This document shows, piece by piece, positions 5,617-9,172 of a stretch of 9,172 bases of DNA (position 1 is the stretch's first letter; each line of letters opens with the position of its first letter). This stretch comes from an uncultured Phycisphaerales bacterium (GTDB lineage: Bacteria; Planctomycetota; Phycisphaerae; UBA1845; CAIVHJ01). The notes beneath the pieces were generated by a model that had not been told where the DNA came from, did not search any database, and saw only the letters and a program-made list of their open reading frames with translations. The stretch is from assembly GCA_903905665.1 (NCBI GenBank), contig CAIVHJ010000445.1:1-9172 (forward strand). Reading direction: 5' to 3'. Position numbers and translations under genes: made by a program.

Positions 5617-6199
5617 ACTGCCAAAGTTCATCCGAGAGCACTACGAGATTCACGAGTGGAAGCACGCCTCGGCCATCCTGCAGACTGATTTCCCCAACGA
5701 GTGGGCAGAGCTCCTCGATGTGCTGTCGGGCATACGTGTCCGCCGGTCGCATGTCCTCGTGGGGGGTGGCGGTCGCTCGAAGATCACGCAATCGATCGAC
5801 GGCGCCTTCTACTCGCGCGGATGGAAAGAGAAAAAGTGGGACACAAAGATCGTCGTGGACGACGTGACCACGGAGAGTCCCACTCACAAGGTTGACTGCT
5901 ACAAAAACGGGGTTGCTGTCGAGATTGAATGGAGCAATAAGGATCCTTTCTTCGACCGGGACCTCAACAACTTTCGTCTGCTGTTCGATCTGCGGGCTAT
6001 CAGCGTGGGCGTGATCCTGACGAAATGCGACGAGTTCAGGGAGGTGTTCGAGACCCTCGGGAAAAAGATCTGGGACAAGTACGGTACTTCAACAACGTGG
6101 ATGTCAAAGCTCATTCCTCGAATTGACGGTGGAGGCGGCGCTGGTTGCCCGATCCTGGTCTTCGGTATAAGGAGGTCGCTCTATGTCGAGGATAGTTAG
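5609..6199 (+). CDS. BglII/BstYI-like Type II restriction endonuclease
   Basis: A 196-aa protein that I place in the BglII/BstYI restriction endonuclease family, homodimeric PD-(D/E)XK enzymes cutting GATC-centred palindromes (AGATCT for BglII, RGATCY for BstYI). The N terminus (FIREHYEIHEWKHASAIL) fits the family's opening helices. The putative active site is D96-(x8)-E105-x-E107 in HKVDCYKNGVAVEIEWSNKD; from memory BglII has D84, E93, Q95 and BstYI D119, E128, Q130, so the spacing is identical and Glu replaces Gln. The following DPFFDRDLNNFRLLFDLRAI (112-131) and a core strand ISVGVILT complete the fold. It starts at a GTG with GGAGG 10 bases upstream and overlaps the MT-A70 methylase by 17 bases, the expected R-M neighbour. 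Exact specificity cannot be read from the sequence. Lower confidence attaches to the cut site, not the family. Confidence 0.85.
   Translation: MPRLPKFIREHYEIHEWKHASAILQTDFPNEWAELLDVLSGIRVRRSHVLVGGGGRSKITQSIDGAFYSRGWKEKKWDTKIVVDDVTTESPTHKVDCYKNGVAVEIEWSNKDPFFDRDLNNFRLLFDLRAISVGVILTKCDEFREVFETLGKKIWDKYGTSTTWMSKLIPRIDGGGGAGCPILVFGIRRSLYVEDS
6169..6185 (+). promoter_or_regulatory. Strong Shine-Dalgarno of the methylase inside the endonuclease gene
   Basis: AAGGAGG at 6169-6175 is followed by a 7-base spacer and ATG at 6183. It is the strongest Shine-Dalgarno that I see in the window and fixes the methylase start. It lies within the last codons of the endonuclease, so the two genes are probably translated from one message with the methylase favoured. 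Confidence 0.75.
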
Positions 6200-6866
6200 C
6201 TTGGTGGAGCATAGTGCTGCCGAGGATTTGCGATTGAAGATGTCCGGACACTTCGCCACGATCTTGGCCGACCCACCCTGGCAGTTTCAGAACCGTACAG
6301 GCAAAATGGCTCCGGAGCACAAGCGGTTGCTGCGCTACCCAACGATGGAGCTGGAAGAAATTTTCGAACTTCCCGTGCGTGAATTGGCCGCAGCCCGAAG
6401 CCACTTGTACCTCTGGGTACCCAACGCGCTTCTCTCTGAAGGTCTGGAGGTCATGCGCCGCTGGGGATTCACATACAAGACGAACTTAGTCTGGTATAAG
6501 GTACGCAAAGACGGGGGTCCTGACGGTCGCGGCGTGGGCTTCTACTTCCGGAATGTTACAGAACTCGTTCTCTTTGGCGTTCGCGGCCGCATGAGAACGC
6601 GAAGTCCCGGGCGGACGCAGGTGAACCTTCTTCCGACTCGGAAGCGCGAGCATTCTCGCAAGCCCGACGAGATCTACGACGTTATAGAGGAGTGCTCTCC
6701 AGGTCCGAGATTGGAACTGTTTGCTCGGTTTCCTCGCAAAGGGTGGGCCCAGTGGGGCAATGAGAACGTTGAGCAAAACGGAACCTACGGTGTCGCGCTG
6801 CGTAACGGCCACGCTGAGTCCCAATTGCGTCTATTTCAGCCGCCGCGAAGCTACTCCGCCGGCTAA
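6183..6866 (+). CDS. MT-A70 family adenine-N6 DNA methyltransferase
   Basis: A 227-aa methyltransferase of the MT-A70 family, which transfers a methyl group from SAM to the N6 of adenine. Key blocks: TILADPPWQF with the catalytic DPPW at 30-33, YPTM at 52-55, HLYLWVPN at 74-81, GFTYKTNLVWYK at 95-106, the REHSRKPDEIYDVIE block at 155-169, GPRLELFAR at 174-182 and GWAQWGNE at 187-194, all in family order. The length is normal for bacterial members. Position directly after a BglII-like endonuclease, with a 17-base overlap, indicates that it is the protective methylase of a Type II R-M pair. Some MT-A70 proteins modify RNA or belong to phages, but the context argues against that here. No controller (C) gene is visible. 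The stop codon overlaps a 15-base palindrome. Confidence 0.9.
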   Translation: MSRIVSLVEHSAAEDLRLKMSGHFATILADPPWQFQNRTGKMAPEHKRLLRYPTMELEEIFELPVRELAAARSHLYLWVPNALLSEGLEVMRRWGFTYKTNLVWYKVRKDGGPDGRGVGFYFRNVTELVLFGVRGRMRTRSPGRTQVNLLPTRKREHSRKPDEIYDVIEECSPGPRLELFARFPRKGWAQWGNENVEQNGTYGVALRNGHAESQLRLFQPPRSYSAG

Positions 6867-6879
6867 GCATAATATGCTT
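6865..6879. repeat. Perfect 15-base palindrome at the end of the methylase gene
   Basis: AAGCATA (6865-6871) and TATGCTT (6873-6879) are exact inverted copies around the central A at 6872. It begins within the methylase stop codon. It could form a weak hairpin or serve as a protein-binding palindrome. The rest of the gap between the convergent methylase and EF-G genes (6880-6958) shows no clear terminator for either. Confidence 0.5.
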
Positions 6880-6958
6880 GCTTTCTCCCGTGATCCCCTG
6901 TGCATCGACGACACGCGCGATTCTGTTCAGCATTCCAGTTAAGTGTGTTTCGCGGGGG

Positions 6959-8992
6959 TCATCTTTCGGCGTCTTGTTCTTTATGTTTTTTGGCGGAGTC
7001 GATGATTTGCTGCTGGACGTTGGACGGGACCGGATCGTAGTGCGATAACTCCATCGAGAAACTGCCCTGTCCGCCCGTAATGCTCGATAATTGCGACCCA
7101 TACGTGGCGAGTTCCGCCAACGGCACCAGCGCCTTGATCACGCTGAATCCACCGGGGAGCATGTCCTGCCCGATCGGCCGTCCGCGACGAGCCGCCATAT
7201 CCCCCTGAATATCTCCGACGTTGGCGTTGGGAACCGTCACTTCAACATTGACAATGGGTTCAAGCAGTATCGGTTTGGCGCGGGCGAAGGCTTCTTTGAA
7301 AGCCTGCCGACCGGCGATCTGGAACGCGATGTCTTTGCTGTCCACGGGGTGGGTCTTGCCGTCGGTGAGGTGAACCTTCAGGTCCACCACCGGATAACCC
7401 GCCAATACCCCTTCCGCCATTTGCGCACGCACGCCTTTGTCCACGGCAGGCCGGAATTGCTGGTCGATGGCGCCGCCGAAAATGTCGTCAACAAACTCAT
7501 ACCCTTCACCGCGTCCCGCCGGGTCGATTCCAATGACGACCTTCGCATACTGACCGGCTCCACCGGTTTGCTTTTTGTGGGTGTAATCGACATCGACCAC
7601 TTTTTTCGTGACGGTTTCGCGATAGGGAATTCGCGGAACATGGGTGTTGACCTTCAATTTGAATTGGCGATCCATTCGGTTCAGGACGGTTCGCAGGTGC
7701 AAATCGCTCATTCCGTGAATGACCAGTTCGGCGGTGGAGGCATCCCGATCCGCCGTAAAACAGGGGTCTTCCTCGGTAAATTTTCGCAGCGCCCCGGAAA
7801 TTTTGTCGGCATCACCGCGTGCTTGCGGCTCAATGGCGAGCGAAAACATCGGGATCGGCGTAGCGGGAAGTTCGACCACGCCCGCCGGGCCGGTGGTCAT
7901 GACCTCACCATAGTTCAGGTCGAGTTTGGCAACCGCAAAGATATCGCCTGCAGGAATATCATTCACTTCGACATGGTCGGAACCAAGGAATTGATGCAGG
8001 TGGCCGGCTTTGACTCCCCGGCGCTCGTGCTGCGTCGTGAAGTTCGTGTCGGCTTTGATGGTGCCGGTCAGACTTCTTACCACGCTGTATTTGATATTGC
8101 TCTTGGGATCGCTGGTGATCTTGAACACCAGGCCCACAAACGGCCCATCTTGCTGAAGTTCAATGGGTTGTTCTTTCCCTTCGTCCTTGAGCACGCGCTT
8201 CTTGGCGTCGATCGGGCTGGGTCCGAACGTGACGATGGTGTCCAGGAGTTCGGTGATTCCGATGTCGTCATGAGCGTTGGTGAACAGGATCGGAATCAAC
8301 ATGCCCGCCGAGACGGCTTTTCCGGAAATCGACTGGATGTCTGCTTCCTGAAGTCCACCACCGAGGTATTTTTCCATCAGGTTGTCATCAACGCTGACAA
8401 TGGCTTCGATCACTTTTTCGTGCGATTGCCCCACGTCACCGAAATCCACCGATCCGGTGTTGTTTTTGAAACAATCCACGACCGCACGGCCCTGATTGGC
8501 GGGCAGGTTGGCGCACACACATTCCATGCCGAACGATTCCCGGATGAGATCGACGAGTTCCTTCGGTCGGGCGCCCTCGACGTCGATTTTGTTGATGACG
8601 ATCATCCGAGCCAGTCCATAGGCTTGGGCCCGTTCCATCATTTTGCGGGTGTTGACTTGGATTCCTTCTTTGGCGGAGATCACGCAAATCGCCAGGTCGG
8701 CGCCAGCGAGCGCCGAGATCGACTGGCCTTCAAAACCCGTCCCGCCCGGAGTGTCAATCAGGTTGATCCGCTTCTTGTCGTAAGTCAGATAGCCCAACGC
8801 CGAGTCGATGGAGTACCCTTTTTCGCGTTCGTCGTCGGCGAAATCGAGGTGGGAGGTTTTGTCCGTGACTTTTCCGAGTCGTCGGGTGGCTCCCGCCTTG
8901 AACATCATGGCTTCCGCGAGGCTCGTCTTGCCCGATCCGCCATGACCGATCAACACCACGTTCCGAATGTCCGCAATCCCATAAGATGCCAT
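6959..8992 (-). CDS. fusA: EF-G-like translational GTPase
   Basis: A 677-aa protein colinear with elongation factor G, the ribosomal translocase. The GTPase domain has G1 GHGGSGKT (16-23), a switch I region DFADDEREKGYSID (50-63), DTPGG (80-84) and NKID (134-137). Domain II follows at about 284-375, domain IV contains KKQTGGAGQYAKV (473-485) and VDSKDIAFQIAG (550-561), and domain V contains LEPIVNVEVTVPNANVGDIQ (577-596) and ARRGRPIG. It differs from housekeeping EF-G: GHGGSGKT instead of GHVDHGKT, and Gly at the switch II position usually held by the catalytic His of DTPGH. It therefore belongs with the EF-G-like (EF-G2-type) paralogues and may act in a specialised step such as recycling or stress translation, which is inferred. 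ATG at 8992 has GGAG 9 bases upstream and a good promoter about 60 bases ahead. It is convergent with the R-M cassette. Confidence 0.9.
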   Translation of the reverse strand: MASYGIADIRNVVLIGHGGSGKTSLAEAMMFKAGATRRLGKVTDKTSHLDFADDEREKGYSIDSALGYLTYDKKRINLIDTPGGTGFEGQSISALAGADLAICVISAKEGIQVNTRKMMERAQAYGLARMIVINKIDVEGARPKELVDLIRESFGMECVCANLPANQGRAVVDCFKNNTGSVDFGDVGQSHEKVIEAIVSVDDNLMEKYLGGGLQEADIQSISGKAVSAGMLIPILFTNAHDDIGITELLDTIVTFGPSPIDAKKRVLKDEGKEQPIELQQDGPFVGLVFKITSDPKSNIKYSVVRSLTGTIKADTNFTTQHERRGVKAGHLHQFLGSDHVEVNDIPAGDIFAVAKLDLNYGEVMTTGPAGVVELPATPIPMFSLAIEPQARGDADKISGALRKFTEEDPCFTADRDASTAELVIHGMSDLHLRTVLNRMDRQFKLKVNTHVPRIPYRETVTKKVVDVDYTHKKQTGGAGQYAKVVIGIDPAGRGEGYEFVDDIFGGAIDQQFRPAVDKGVRAQMAEGVLAGYPVVDLKVHLTDGKTHPVDSKDIAFQIAGRQAFKEAFARAKPILLEPIVNVEVTVPNANVGDIQGDMAARRGRPIGQDMLPGGFSVIKALVPLAELATYGSQLSSITGGQGSFSMELSHYDPVPSNVQQQIIDSAKKHKEQDAER

Positions 8993-9048
8993 AAAAGATC
9001 ACTCCGATCGCCTGTTAACTCGTTGGACCCCATCCAGCGTAAATCGCC

Positions 9049-9076
9049 ATTATATGAAACTCACAACGTGGCTCAA
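9049..9076 (-). promoter_or_regulatory. Sigma-70 promoter of the EF-G-like gene
   Basis: Reading leftward, TTGAGC (9076-9071) is followed by a 16-base spacer and a perfect TATAAT (9054-9049). Transcription would start near 9042, leaving a leader of about 50 bases before the ATG at 8992. The leader carries the GGAG ribosome site and no evident riboswitch-like structure. Confidence 0.65.
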
Positions 9077-9080
9077 GGGC

Positions 9081-9160
9081 GAATCCCGACGGATCGGGAA
9101 ATGACAAACGACGAATCTGACCGCCAAGAATGCACAAAAATGAAGCGGTATGAATGAATT
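9081..9160. repeat. Small palindrome plus decayed ATGACRAA-type repeat
   Basis: TCCCGA (9084-9089) and TCGGGA (9094-9099) form a perfect 6-base inverted repeat with a 4-base loop. It is followed by aatgacaaacgacgaatctga, which looks like degenerate 'atgacgaa' units. I associate this combination with interspersed repeats of the same genome types. It lies upstream of the EF-G-like promoter, outside its transcript. The rest of the right edge to 9172 holds no gene that I can support. Confidence 0.5.
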
Positions 9161-9172
9161 GCGTTCAGGGAA

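Noticed and set aside
4963..5631. A 222-codon minus-strand frame across the spacer and methyltransferase stump
   Set aside because: It has no domain and ends in the repeat-derived FTTEGTEHTEK peptide, a known annotation artefact; the + strand shows DPPF and HCDW motifs.
5574..6946. Similar words ggttagtgt (about 5574) and agttaagtgt (about 6937) flanking the R-M cassette as a possible target-site duplication
   Set aside because: The match is short and needs an indel; it is within chance expectation and no integrase or transposase is present.
7091..9157. A 688-codon open frame on the + strand opposite the EF-G-like gene
   Set aside because: Its product has no recognisable domain and mirrors the codon structure of the EF-G-like gene, which shows every expected GTPase and ribosomal-translocase motif. 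It also runs through the EF-G-like promoter and repeats.

Overview
The window looks like chromosomal DNA from a GC-rich environmental bacterium, most likely a planctomycete or close relative. This rests on three things: a C-terminal zinc ribbon of the CxxCGYxLxG...RCPECG type, which is common in planctomycete proteins; a UbiD/MenG quinone gene pair; and spacers filled with interspersed repeats of a kind I associate with such genomes. The taxonomic call is an inference.

Layout. (1) Positions 6-2401, leftward: a UbiD-family prenylated-FMN decarboxylase followed by a UbiE/MenG methyltransferase, coupled by a GTGA stop/start overlap. They plausibly carry out late decarboxylation and C-methylation in quinone (probably menaquinone) synthesis. 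The methyltransferase runs into a palindromic repeat that supplies its last residues. (2) Positions 2492-4605, rightward: a promoter, a small Sm/LSm-like protein, a GalE-type UDP-glucose 4-epimerase and an RDD membrane protein with Cys-rich ends, spaced 33 and 24 bases apart and probably one operon. (3) Positions 4606-5208: a gene-free, pyrimidine-rich spacer with direct repeats, a 9-base periodic CTCTGTG array and a hairpin with tandem G.A mismatches and a GTGA loop. (4) Positions 5209-6866, rightward: the N-terminal stump of a DPPF-type DNA methyltransferase, broken after its HCDW motif, then a compact two-gene restriction-modification cassette made of a BglII/BstYI-like endonuclease and an MT-A70 adenine methyltransferase. 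(5) Positions 6959-8992, leftward: an EF-G-like translational GTPase with an unusual P-loop and switch II, with its own sigma-70-type promoter at 9049-9076 and more repeat-like sequence upstream.

The most interesting part is region 4. A probable Type II system appears to have replaced most of an older DNA methyltransferase gene. The endonuclease is translated from a GTG start, while the methylase has a near-perfect Shine-Dalgarno sequence inside the end of the endonuclease gene. The LSm-like protein and the structured repeat next to the methyltransferase stump also deserve follow-up. I saw no tRNA, rRNA, CRISPR array, transposase or integrase.
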